From Phallusia mammillata (lineage: Eukaryota; Chordata; Ascidiacea; Phlebobranchia; Ascidiidae), in contig QLIY01000274.1 of assembly GCA_003260075.1 (NCBI GenBank), positions 26,316-90,315 of the forward strand: DNA of 64,000 nucleotides, given 5' to 3'. Position numbers and translations under genes: made by a program. This document shows, piece by piece, positions 1-13,000 of the stretch (within the stretch, counting starts at the first letter, position 1; each line of letters begins with the position of its first letter). Under the pieces are notes generated by a model, which was given only the letters and a program-made list of their open reading frames with translations, was not told where the DNA came from and ran no database searches.

Positions 1-400
1 TCGAAAATACTACAGCTGTCCTGTTTTTATGCGACAAATCGTAAATACTGCAGTTAACGTTATAACACGCAAATAATGCTGGAAAAGTGTTACGATAGTC
101 CCAACACACAACCAAAACCCTAAACTCTGAACCCTAAACTCTGATCCCTGACCCTAACCCTAACCCTAACCCTAACCTCAACCCTAACCCAACCTTAAAA
201 ACAGTACATATAGCATTATTACGTTACGTCGCAGTAACTACGAGTTTACTCGTTTCAAAAAAGGTTACCTGCACTATTTACAGGCTTTGTTGAATTAAAA
301 CGAGTTACCTGTAGTTTACCAAGCGAAGTACCTAGCGGACCAAGCGCACCTAGCGCACCTGCAGTTTTCGAAGGCACCGAAGCCAATGTGGTTAATGTCA
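1..400. repeat. Dispersed repeat with telomere-like CCCTAA stretch
   Basis: This block shares long stretches with 53160-54060 and, for its distal part, with about 55985-56095, so it is a dispersed repeat. Positions about 105-200 hold degenerate and then clean CCCTAA units (CCCTAACCCTAACCCTAACC), and the 53.8 kb copy has a decayed version in the same place. The distal part has an irregular short repeat of the type accaagcgaagtacc. It is an interstitial telomere-type array carried inside a repeat rather than a chromosome end, because unrelated unique sequence follows on both sides. No coding potential is evident. Confidence 0.75.
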
Positions 401-971
401 GTATTTCAGGAGAGTGAAAATTGCATCGTCGACGGGAAATCCCCTTGTGCCGGAGCTAAGTTTTCACCGCAAAAATACGTTTGAGGAAAAAGGTAATATA
501 GGACAAAGAGTCATGTGCCTTGTGCACTTTGCTTCGCACGTTTGACCAACAGTTTCAAAACGTGCATTCCAGTAGTCATGTTAGAAAATTTTAGTTGATG
601 TTTTTGGTCTATAATTTTGTAAAGCTTTAACTTTAGAACTGATATTGGGCTAAAATATTTTACTATGCTGGGAAAGCCGCAACTAACAGTGGTTCCACAC
701 CTTTCCTATGATTATGCGTTGTTGTCCTCGTGCAAATGTTCAGGACAGTTTGGCATTAGTTGTCAATCGTTACGCAACGAAAAGATATTTCATGCTTTGT
801 CTTTTTACATACGCATGTTAGGACAGTTTTGCAACGATATTTGCTACAGTGTGTTTTCAAGAAAGTAACCAAAATAAAAGGAACGTTGACCTAATCATTT
901 AAAATTAAATGTTAGTTTTTACTCAAGTTAATAGAGGCAAACAAAATAGGCCTAGACTACGTGGAAATTCA

Positions 972-1380
972 GCCCAAACCGTAAAAGCCGTTTTTTGCTA
1001 TACAAGGGGAAATCGTTTTCGTGGAAATCACCAAGTGCAGCTTATTCAGGGATCCCAGAGAGGCAGTCTATGTGCGTCATGTGGTTACGTCCTGAGCTTT
1101 TTGGTCATGTGTTACGCACTGATGGATAACATAGCGAAAAGCTTTGCACTTCTAACAGTCTTCAGCTATCAGCTAAGTGCNTAAAAGCCGTTTTTTGCTA
1201 TACAAGGGGAAATCGTTTTCGTGGAAATCACCAAGTGCAGCTTATTCAGGGATCCCAGAGAGGCAGTCTATGTGCGTCATGTGGTTACGTCCTGAGCTTT
1301 TTGGTCATGTGTTACGCACTGATGGATAACATAGCGAAAAGCTTTGCACTTCTAACAGTCTTCAGCTATCAGCTAAGTGC
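972..1380. repeat. Near-perfect ~200-bp direct duplication joined by a single n
   Basis: The sequence starting taaaagccgttttttgct at about 981 runs to 1180, is followed by n at 1181, and then restarts and runs again to 1380 with no visible difference. Identity of this kind around a single n is best explained as two overlapping contig ends placed in series. The interval 400-1400 holds no gene I can support; short open frames there have no splice or family support. Confidence 0.8.
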
Positions 1381-1407
1381 AGTAACCGACACCGCTTTTG
1401 CCTCGGA

Positions 1408-2453
1408 TTGAAATTAGCGAATCGCGGTTTTCATTTACGGTTACTGTTTTTGTCGAAGGTAAACTGCTGTGAAAATTATTTTGACATGTGGAGTCAGACA
1501 GGCCTCATCAGCTGTTCAAATGTCCAAATCTGCTTTTTGGTGCATGGATTCCTACCATGCATGGTCCTCAAAACTATTCAAACCTTTTCACCTAGGTTTA
1601 GATATAAATTTGCTTGGAAAAAACGTTGGTAGTTTTGTTTTTTCATCATTATCATCATCGTCAGTCATGACTTGGCACACAATTGGAATCATAACAACTG
1701 CTTTGATCCAGTTTTTGTGTGCATTATTCAACTGTGATTGTGACAATGACAGAGAGTAAGTTTGTGCAACTTTCAGTAACAAACTTGTTAGTGCAGCTTG
1801 TATTTGCCAGATTTTACCAGCAAGTTTAATTATGTTGTTTTCTGCACAGATGCTGTAGCTTTGGTTGGTTTTTACAAACTGTTGTCAGCTTGTTCGCAGG
1901 ATTGGGTTCATGTTTTTGCTGTTTTGCCAACCTTCAACTAAAGACACAGAACGATGTATATCTTTTCCATTTTGTATTTGGTTTTGTTCAGTTTGTTGCA
2001 GGTGCTTATATTTTATTATTTTTATCAGGTAAATGAAGAAAATGATAGTAAAAATACCTTTATCCTCGTTAACACGATACTAAACTCCTTGATATTCAAG
2101 TAAAACCAAAAACAACAATTTAGATACCAGCAACTAATCTAATTTCTCTTTGTATGTACATAATTTTCCACCAGCTCAGACCACTGACCTAAATCAATTG
2201 TAATTATTGAACTAAACTTTTTTGCCCCTTGTTTATAGCGTATTTCTCAATTACGTACTAGTTGCAATAGGCTATAAATACAAAAATCGATTGGTCGGAA
2301 ACCTTATAACTAACGAGTTCAGCATTGTTTGCAGGTTGCGTTTCGGTTGGTGTCGACGTGGCAAATAGAAGGACTAATATTGACAACCGTGCTTTCGTAA
2401 AGGTGTTTTTGCTACCAGTTTTGCACTGTATTTTTCAGTGTTTCATGCTTTAA
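1408..2453 (+). CDS. Small four-pass membrane protein, family not recognised
   Basis: At least three exons splice in phase: up to 1755 (donor GTAAGT), 1850-2028 (acceptor TCTGCACAG, donor GTAAAT) and 2335-2453 (acceptor TTTGCAG, stop TAA at 2451-2453). From the ATG at 1667 this gives about 128 residues with four hydrophobic helices: HTIGIITTALIQFLCALFNC, then SFGWFLQTVVSLFAGLGSCF, a third starting YLFHFVFGFVQFVAG, and a last one around VFLLPVLHCIFQCF. A CDCDNDRECC motif sits between helices one and two. The 5' end is uncertain. The frame is open upstream to 1469, and a 40-nt intron (1625-1664) would alternatively add the frame starting at 1408, which contains a MWSQTGLISC motif loosely like the first extracellular loop of PMP22/claudin tetraspans. 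The frame may also splice at 2401 instead of running to the stop. No orthologue is recognised. Confidence 0.55.
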
Positions 2454-5176
2454 AACTAATGCAAACATTTCACATTCACAGTTCATCGCTTACAAAAAAA
2501 GTTTTTTTTGTGCTGCTGCTTGAAAAGCTAAATCTTTGGTTCCAATTTTTCTCGTTTCCGTTTCTTCAGATCATAAAGACAAAACTTTTCTCTATTCAAC
2601 AAATAAAGTTTTTCTGTAATCATAAAGTTGCAATAAATGAAAAAAGTATGACTTATACTTTGAATAGGTGTTGCTTGCATATGTATCGGACCTTGGACAC
2701 TTCACATCACAAATTTTAAATCTTAGTTCAGAGTGGTTATACTAAACTGACTAAAATATCTGTTTTTTAATATTGGTGTTAAGGAATCCTGCATTAAAAA
2801 TTTCTTGCTGAAACATTAACAAATCAAGACAGTTAAAAAAGACTAGCAAAGAGGCAAGCATCTAAACAACGGAATTGGGGATTAGAATGGAGCACAGTGG
2901 TTTTTAAACTTTTCAGCACTCTTTCGGTCCCAGCGCTATCGTTTGCTTACTTAAATATTGCTCGTTTTAAGTTTGTTTCGGCCACACAAAAACCACTGGC
3001 GAGCCTTGCAACGTTCAATTGCTTTAAACAACAAGTAAACTTTGCCTGTTGTTAGAAATATACAATCTGCAGAAAGGTGATAAAATGAGATAACAAGTGC
3101 ATTTATTTCTTATTAAAGATTTGAGGGAGACAAACAAATATTAAATACGGTTTTTGTCCTAATCAAGTGAATCATTGCGTGGGTAAAACGTAATGTTCAG
3201 AATAAGTTCGTGGCTTGCTTTCATTTCAAAATACTCAGCAACATTGCGTGGTAACGAGACAATTTTACCACTATGACCACATACTAAATTGTACCATAAA
3301 AATATTAACATATTTTTGTATAGTGAGCTACTCCTTCAAAATGTTAGGAAGTCAAATCATTTATCAGATGGCTAAGTTAGAAAGAAAAAGAGTAAAAGAA
3401 CTCATTTAAGATTACATAAGCAGAACATACTATGCTAAAAACCAAAGAAAGGGTTTCATGGCAACCCATTAGGTTCAATTAGCTATTCGTTTCCATTCTC
3501 TTTGTCCGAAATAATAGCATTCACTACGCAACGATCATGTCAATAACGTCGCGTTTCCTACTACACCACCCATCATTTCTCTGTTAAATTGCGATGATTG
3601 TTGTATGAAAAGTTTTGTATATCGTTGGAATTCATTTATTTACAGAAAGAAAAACGAAAGACAAAAATTTACGAAAGATGTAAAAATCCAGCTTCAGCCG
3701 TTGAAATCCATAATCCGAAAAAAGTCGAGATATATTTTTTTATAGTGACAATTTCCCGAACTGCATTGGGGTACAGCGCCGACTGTTACACGATTTTAAG
3801 ACATTTTAACTAAACAGGTAAATTAGTGGTGTCGGATTTGTAACACAAAATCGACAAAATATTTGCAACATAGAGCATACTTAGGCTGTGATTATTCAAT
3901 ACAATAAAGGCAACAAAAATCCAGAAGAAACTCTTCCACATTGTAGTAACTGATATTGAATGGATTGAGAATGGCTGTCCTAAAATGCCGTTTAGGTTCG
4001 ACCAACTCAACCCACAAATGTAATATTTACATTTTTATCGTGTAAAGTTGGCAACGGCATTTAATCTGGACAAAATGGCTCAGACACTTCGCAGCATATG
4101 AAAAAAATTGAGGATGCAATGCAAAAAACTCTTTGGCAACTTGGCACCTTCGCGATTGTAACACCGCAAAAAAACTGGAAACGCTTGTACAGAAAGGGCA
4201 AATTTTTCGTACCATAGGTACTAAGACTAGCGTGCACGGTCGTAAGTCGACTTTTGTACTGTTCTGAAAAAAACCCTAATAGCGACCGCTTTAAGTTAAC
4301 GTTGCAACAATACCACACATCAATAGTAAAGGTTGCTTAGGTGGACAAAAACGTAAAAAAAAATAGTTGTATCGTTGATTGTTTTGCTTCAAGACACCGA
4401 TGAGGTTTGTAAGTAGTTCGACTATAGCAGGTAAAGACTGTAATGATACAAAAAATCCGCACCGTGCAAAAAAACCTTACTCAAGTTTTAAGTGGCGTTA
4501 TCAAAATCATTTGTGTACCGTGTAAGTTCAGCACCATTTAACAACAGTTCAATCAGACCTTTATAGGAAAACTTGCTACGCAATAATGGCCTCTCAATCA
4601 GACAAAGCAATTTAGAATTAAAAATGATTTTCTGCCTCTGCAAGAAATAAAAGATATTTTTTATCATTTTTTACATTCTTTTTGATTTACCCTTTACAAA
4701 AAAAAGAAGAAACTGCAAAAAACCAGAGCATGGCAGGCTCTAGACAAAAAAGTGCTTTGGTGGTGTTTGTGGAAACTGGTTTCAAAACCTGCGGTCCTGT
4801 TTACCCACAATATCGAAGGTTTGGTCGAGAATTTGTGGTGTACAGACCATAACTCGCAACAACAAACTGTCGATGTAATCTTCCAACTCTCTGCAAAGTA
4901 AAGATTGCTATTTGACATAAAGTTTAAAAAGTCAGCTGGGTCTTACACTTGACAGGGTATTCATCAATTGATTGCGTACATTTGAATACTTTATACATCC
5001 TAAAATACGCATGTCTGTCAAACTGTTTAATTTAATGAGTATAGGTTTCGGAATCAATTCCCTCGCAAAATAACAAAGGTTTGGCTGAATTTACACTTTC
5101 CGCGACATTTGGGTCATAATTTAACTTTCTTTTTGGCAACATTCAAACTTTTAATACATCTTAAACTACGACAAGT

Positions 5177-5178
<2 letters not shown>
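2454..5178. other. AT-rich interval without a supported gene
   Basis: Several short open frames occur. One at 3810-4010 (minus) contains a signal-peptide-like stretch, MWKSFFWIFVAFIVLNN, and others lie at 4061-4318 and 4694-4918. None has convincing splice partners or a recognised domain. The missing 3' exon of the minus-strand Rab11-FIP gene should lie in this direction, but I did not find its conserved ELEDYIDNLL-type sequence. Confidence 0.5.

Positions 5179-5274
<96 letters not shown>
5179..5274. other. Poly(C) tract, 96 nt
   Basis: An uninterrupted run of 96 C lies 60 bp from the last identified Rab11-FIP exon (minus strand). On the minus strand it reads as poly(G). Its purity and its resemblance to seven long G tracts elsewhere in the window suggest a gap filler or sequencing artefact. 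The terminal FIP exon may be missing at this point. Confidence 0.7.
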
Positions 5275-5333
5275 TTGTAAAGCGATACAATCTAGTAAAC
5301 TAAGGTTAAAAAGTATTGGGTTTAAACTGTTAC

Positions 5334-8300
5334 CGTAAGTGTTGGTTTCTGTCGGCGATTTCAGCTTGTTGTTTGGTGGCCAGCTTCACCAACTGTTCGT
5401 GGGACATCGTGTGAAAATTCGTCGAACTGTCCTCGTGTATTGTGGAAACCTTTACACAAAAAAATATATGTACTTATGTTACTTGTCTTAATTAGAAACA
5501 GCGAAGCAGTTGGTATGTCACTGTTTTGATGCAAGGTTTCGGTTTATAAGTGGTATATGGCTGTAACTAATACCATAATCTACGTATTGTCCTAAAATAT
5601 TATCAACGAATATATTGTGTCTAAAAAGTTATTTCTAGTGTTCGAAAGGGTATTCAAGAACAAAAATGACGATTTTTTAAATGCGTTGGACGGTGGAAAA
5701 CGCGTACTTCTGGGGCCTGCACGGCTTAAAATACCGCTGGATGACGTAAGGGGCCTTGGAAAGCTATAAATTTAGCGTAGAATTGGGAATGTTTGTGACA
5801 CACAATTCACCGAGCGTGCTCGACAGGGCAGCGAGTATTAACATGGGATACTCAGTGTTTGACCAAACAGAACATTCGATTTTTTGGCCCATCCCTATAA
5901 GTAATTATATATTTGAATAAATTTAACTATCTAATTAGCTAGTTGCTGGACCTGACCTAATGTCAAACAGCCGTAAAACGCCCCTTGTCGAGACCACTTG
6001 TCTATTGTGTTTGTTGTCTTGGTCTTTCCTGAGGCTTCAGTGTATAGGCCTGTCAATCAACTTTCGGGCCTAAACGGACCTTTAAGAAACAATATTGGGT
6101 TTGGGCCAGGTTTCGGGCTTGTACTTTCGGGTTTGGGCTCCAATTCAGGCCCGTTTACAACTCTGGGGCAAGGTGTACCTAAAAGCAGTGCCTTTCCAGT
6201 CAGCAGGCCCTGAACTACATATTCTAATTTTACCACATTTNTACGCCTCTGTTTTACATACTTCACAGCCAAAGAAAGTGCAAATTACTGAAAAAATCCC
6301 ACAAATAATTTGTGTTTGTGTTTTGGAAAGACTGCCTCCTCCCTTTATTTTATGAGTTATATACAACAAATCTTTGGTAAAGCCAATTACTTTAAAGGTC
6401 TTTTTTATTCATTTCTATTTCCTATTGCACCCATTACAGCAAAAATAATAAAACAATTTTGTGTTTGAACTCTTAAAAGTACTGGAGTTAAAACAATCAA
6501 TTTCAAAATGCTTAGTTGTCACAGAGGATATCCTGTTCTTTCAATAAAACATTTAATATTTTTCAAAACATTTATTTCAGTTTATTTTTGGTTTGAATAC
6601 ATTTTACTTGTCACACTCAATCTGCTCAAGAAACTGAAAAGCCCATTTTATAAACTTACACATAAATTATGCAACCAATACATATGAAAGAGTGTAAAAC
6701 ATTACCTTGCGGCAGGGAAAATGAGCATTCTGTAAGCCAACTTGGTGAATTCGATCTTTCAGGGGAAGTAGCAAACTTTTCTTTGCCCAGTTCAATTGTA
6801 GCATACGCATCATTTACCCCATTTTTGCCCTTTACTAACAAGTTTCGAGCTTGTTTGACTGTCACGACTATATCGGTAGGGCTCCACATTAGGCAAAATT
6901 TTAAACTAATAAACTTAAATAAATAGAATAATAACAAACCTGTAACAGAATACACACAACATGGATTACTTTTGTGAATGAACTGATAATAATAGCTGAA
7001 TAAATTACAAAAAAGACACAGAATCTACTGTATAAACTATAAAGCTGTCAAAAAATGGTAATAAATTTTTGAAACCTCTCTGTTATTTTTACAAGTCTAA
7101 CGTGACAAACAAGAAGCTGATCGAAAATTCCACAGCGTTTTTAAACAAATACACATATTACAACAACACAAAACCACACACAAGTCATATACATATAGTC
7201 ATTTTAATCATACTTTCATTTTAACCACACAGGTGTATCCGAAGAACACATCAACACTATACAAGCAGTCAAATCAGATGTAACGTTTGATATGAAGAGC
7301 TTCGTCATTCTGTTCACTGTTCAGTAATCAGATCTGAACTACGATAATATGCAGGTAATTTCTAAGTAGTCCGTCTCAAAATAGTCTGCAACGTCGAAGG
7401 GCGATCGNATTTAAGCGACCGACAGGGGGCAAGCATAACAAATCGTAGAGTCAAGTGGTACGTGGTAAAGTTGAAGGACCTACTTTGCGAAGCTCCTTCA
7501 CATCGAGACGGTAGTAATTCTTTGGCTTGTATAGATTGGGCAGAGGAGCAATCTTTTGCCTGGGATTGGTGATATTGATGTCAGCAATGCTATGACGCTT
7601 CGTTGTATTAGAATTGCTGCAAAAAAGTACACAATTTTTATGCTTACTNATCAGCAATGCTATGACGCTTTGTTGTATTAGAATGGCTGCAAAAAAGTTA
7701 ACAATTTTACGATGACTATTTACAACACTTGGATTATCATCATTTTAAATCAACTGCTGCAATTATGTTTTCATACATCACTAAATTGCAATTTTTAGTT
7801 AACTGTAAGACTTGTTTATCACCTTGCATAAAAAAACTCACTGGGTGGCGTTTCATGTCAGAACATGGCGTTTCATGCCAAAAAAACATTTGACGAAATT
7901 TTAGTTGAACATTTAAAACACATTTAGAAGGATTACAATCATTCTACATCAATTGCAACAAATATTCATTTATGACACACCTAAATGTGATTTTAAGTCA
8001 GCTGTAAGCAATAGTTATACACCAAAATATAAAAAGCTCATGCAACATTATGCAATATTCCATGTCATTAAAGACCCAACAATTATGATTATAGACTATT
8101 TTAAACATTTTCAAAAGGATTATGATTATTCCAAATGCAACCAGTTGGAATGAATATTCATTTATTACACACCAAAATGTGATTTGAAGCCAACTGTAAG
8201 CCTTATTTACACATCAAAAATTAAAAAAAAGTATAGCTCAAATTAGGGCATTTCTTTTGTCAGGTTTATACTTGCAAACAAAAAATAGCATTGCTTTACT

Positions 8301-9190
8301 TCAGATAATAAATGTAGTGAATCTGAGTGACTTACTTGTTTGAGGATTTGATTCTAGGATTTGGCAGCGAAGAAGAAGAAGAGCTTTCATTAAGATTTGT
8401 GAATGACCCAGTTCTGCGATTGAACTCTGGTGAACTTGAACTACTGCAAGGGGGGGGGGAAGGATTCTTGCGTTCCTAATACAAAAACACAACATATTGA
8501 TATTGCTTGTCAGCTATAGCTTCAACATACAACTGCCAGAAGATTTGTCAAAATGTCACATACAGAACTTTAGTTTGGAGAAGTTTTTTTATTAATTATA
8601 AAAACTCCATGTATGGTGTCCATTAACTTGGGAACTACTACAAAAAGTACAAGTTTAGTTCATACAGTATATCATGTAGCTGCAGCGTATTTTGCCATTA
8701 TCCCAAAATTGTGACCTGTGAACTATTTTGGTGTAACATTGCACAGCTATTCCCGGCTTGGTGATTGTCTGAGTGAAATTTTATTGCTGGGCTTTTTTTA
8801 ACCAAGCGATACAAACTCAACACAAAAAGTCAGCAAACAAAAGAACAGCTGGTACACAGTCAAATCAGGAATTTACACTGAATTGATGTATATAAGTAAA
8901 CACCAAAAAACGTTAATTACAGCATGCGGTTATTATCAACCAAACTCCACCAAACACCACCTGGTACATATAAATGGTTTCCATTAATGCAGACATCACT
9001 CTTCGAGGGGTGAAGTTGCCCCATGACTGTTTTGAGCTGAGCATTTGGCATGGAGCGATTGCGAACATGCTGCTTCATTGCCGAGCCATGACCCTTGTCA
9101 CCTGAGCAATGTTAGTTGGGTTTTCGGTTATTATGTTACCACCACCAAAGTAAAACATGCAAAAAAATGTATGAAATATTGCCAGTAAGT

Positions 9191-9288
<98 letters not shown>

Positions 9289-9728
9289 AAATTGTATACA
9301 GAGTCACACTTAATGTTGAGGTGAATACATTTATACTGGAATCAGTCCTGAAGTGTCGATGCAGACCAGTATTTATGGCACAATCCCTCTTTGATGATAG
9401 TACACCAGGCCCAATGGAAGGCCGTATATCTAATCAATGCGATCTCCCAAGCAGGCTAGATTCTTCTAGTCTGTGCCTTGTTTAATGGGAATGCTTTCGG
9501 CAAAGGCTTGGGGCTATATAACACCATGTATACCACAATTAATAGTAAGTTAAATATGAAAAACAAACAGCAAATACACAAACTCGGATTCCATGGCCAT
9601 TGTAAACATGGAAAAAGGGATACTTGACAAGATGACCACAGGGTCTTTCGCTACCCACCCTTCGCATTCTTACTTAACATAATTTTTGAATATTTTGTGC
9701 AAATAAACTTACTTACTTATGTGGCCAT

Positions 9729-9792
<64 letters not shown>

Positions 9793-9985
9793 AGCAAAGT
9801 AAGTTACAGTAGAACGCTAGATAATGAGTTATGAGCTATGACACATTTTTGTTTCCTTTTTGAAATGATATTGTATGAAACAAGTATCATGTGGTTATGC
9901 AGCTAAGCATCATATGACTAAGCAAACCTTTTGCAGAAAAGATATGTCATTCACTAATATTAGCCCACTGCAAAATAATCACAAG

Positions 9986-10044
<59 letters not shown>

Positions 10045-13000
10045 ATAATTTAATCATACAAGCAAGTAATTAGCACATGGTTATTCAGTGGCTGACAATG
10101 TAGTGATAAATCATTCACAGCTGTGTTTTATTGTAGCAACGCGATACACAACTTTGATGGTTGCAGTAATTCGAAACCACTGTAAAACTTAAGCCTCTTT
10201 AGCCACAAGACCTAATTCCTTGATATGCACAGTGATATTAATTTGTGACACAGTTTGGGGTTGTTAATTAAAACTGAAGTGCGTTACTAATATTGCTTTG
10301 TTGGAAGACATTAAATGACACACTTTTAAGGACATGCGGTCTCTATGAGTAGATAGAAACACTTGAACAAGAAAAACGATGTTATGTGGTGCTGGCCCAA
10401 CTGGTTGTCCTACTTTTATGGCTTAATCAGTGCAAATTTGCATTTTACACTTATTGGGAAAGTATAAGGCAATACTTTTTGCCAGTAACAAAATAAATGA
10501 TGTGCTTGGAAAATGTCATGCAGGTTTTTATGGCATTAGTAAAATCAAATATAGCATTAATAGATTAGTTCTTAGTGTTAAACTATAATTACAAAAGTAA
10601 AAAAAAAAAAAGTTAAAAACTCCACATGCACATTTTTTGGCATGCGACTTCACCAAATAACATGCTTGCCACATTGCATGGTATAACAGANTGATCGACC
10701 TAGAAGGATTAAAATTTGTTAATATATTGTCGGCAAAAAACACAACAACTTAAATTTGGGCCAACGCTACTTCATACAATGTTCAGTGTTACAATTCATG
10801 TTTTTAAACTTTCTTGCAAGAAGAAACAGGCCAATATATTATGTAAAACATTACAACATTCTGGCAGTTTCTATTGTCATCGTCAGGTAAAATGTAAAAT
10901 GAATGTTACATTATTAGGGAAGCAACTTGGTGCTGCACAACAGAAAGAAAGGGGGTGGCATGGAGTTATAGAAAAAAGTAATGTAGACACACAGAAACAG
11001 AAGCCTTTGTTTGAAAAGGCAGTTCATTTACCTGGCAAGAAACTGAAACTGTTAGAAAGTAAACAACAGACAGTTTTATGTTTACCCATGCCGAGTGGTG
11101 AAAATCTTTCAGTATCTCCAAACCCAACACCTGAATCCTCATCCTCCAACCTTCTGCGGAATTTCCCTCTCAAACCAGTTGTTAAAAGTCGCAGTGGTTT
11201 AGGACTTTCTTTTTTGTCTGGCAGTACACCGGACCTAAAACAAACATTAAAGTTGCAGTTCCACAAATTTGGAAGTTTTACAACAAATTCTGGGAAGTCA
11301 GGGGATGCCAAACAACAAATTGTGAGGGCTATGTGGCTTGCCATTGTGTTTTTGCAGCTGTTCCAGCTAAACAGTAAAATCTCAAAATTGATAAAAGTTG
11401 CCATCATTTTCCAGCAGTGTTTTTATTCGTCAATGTTACCATCTGCTATGTAACATTGCAGTATGACCACAACAGGAATATATATATCATGCAAAAACAT
11501 GCATTAGCAGTACTGTAAAGATTGATTAAGCACCCTTGTGTTTCCAGATTTGAGCAAATAGATAAGTTAGCCAATCCCTAGTGCCTAATGTATATGCTAC
11601 ATTGTCCTTAACTACTTACAATGTGTTTTTATTACCTGTTAAGAGTAAGAAACTTAAAACCAACTTCAACCTCGCCCCTCTCTTTTTTGTTGTCCTTCTT
11701 TTTGCTGCCAAGTGTGTACCATCTGAAAACCCAGAATCAGAGTATTTAAAATATAGCACAACTGGTGAACATTTATAATAGGCAATTGATGTAATTTATG
11801 CACTTTAAAGGGCTGATTTCACTATTACATACAAAAGTACATTTTTAAACAATAATAAGTGCGTTTTGCAGAATGGTTTGTCTTGTAATACCTGCTCCTT
11901 TGTTTGTTATCATTACAATTGAGGGCTGAAAGTGGTATTTGAGCTTGTCCAATAAATTCATCTGACTCCAAGCCAAGTTTACCATGACGCTTGTGGTAAA
12001 CGTTGATAAATACCACACATTTGTTGTTTAGAACTCCACNTTGACCTATTTGACAAGTATTTGACCGGTCAATTGACCAGATTTTATTTGACCGGTCAAA
12101 TGCCCAACCCTAGTTAAAAACATTAAATGTTTAATTGATTGAAGACATTTTGTACAAAGAAAAATACTAAATGGGTGTACATTACAACCAACAAAGATTT
12201 GTATCTTTTAAACCACATATGATATAACAAATCATGCTAGTATAAGAACAAGGATGCATGGGAGAATCAGCCTACTACATCAACATTCAAAACATAATTC
12301 AAGCTCCTAAATGCCTGAGGGCGTACAAACAAGAGGCACATAATGGCTTAGGGGGGGGGGTGTGTACGTTACAACCAACAAAGATTTGTATATTTTAAAC
12401 CACATATGATATAAAAAATCATGCTAGTATAAGAACAAGGATGCATGGGAGAATCAGCCTAGTACATCAACATTCAAAACATAATTCAGGCTCCTAAATG
12501 CCTGAGGGCGTACAAACAAGAGGCACATAATGGCTTACATTTGACCATGGCATGCCTGGTGGTGTTATAATTAGTCTTATGAGCGTCACGATTAGCTCCA
12601 AGCTGCCAATTACGCCTCTGTTTTACATACTTCACAGCCAAAGAAAGTGCAAATTACTGGAAAAATCCCACAAATAATTTGCTTTGTGTTTTAAACAGAC
12701 TGCCTCCTCCCTTTATGTGTTGTATACAAGGAAACTTTTGTAAAGTCACTACTTTACAGGTTATTTTCATTTTTCAATCTATTTGCTATTGCACCCATTA
12801 CAGCAAAAATAATAAAACAATTTTGTGTTTGAACTCTTAAAAGTACTGGAGTTAAAACAATCAATTTCAAAATACTTAGTTGTTACAGCAGATATCCTAT
12901 TCTTTCAATAACATTTAATATTTTTTAAAACATTTATTTTATAGTTTATTATGTTTGGTTTGAATACATTTTACTTGTCACACTCATATATGCTAAAGAA

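Noticed and set aside
105-200. True chromosome end
   Set aside because: The CCCTAA block is short and degenerate, continues into ordinary sequence on both sides, and recurs inside a repeat at 53.8 kb.
5109-5303. Polyproline open frame across the C tract
   Set aside because: It consists of the homopolymer itself with no splice or family support.
9116-9313. Polyglycine open frame across the G tract
   Set aside because: Artefact of the G tract; the real exon nearby is on the minus strand (8961-9101).
10716-11453. 245-codon plus-strand open frame
   Set aside because: It is antisense to a FIP exon (11086-11234) that has a strong acceptor and phase agreement with the C2 exons. The plus frame has no domain or splice support.
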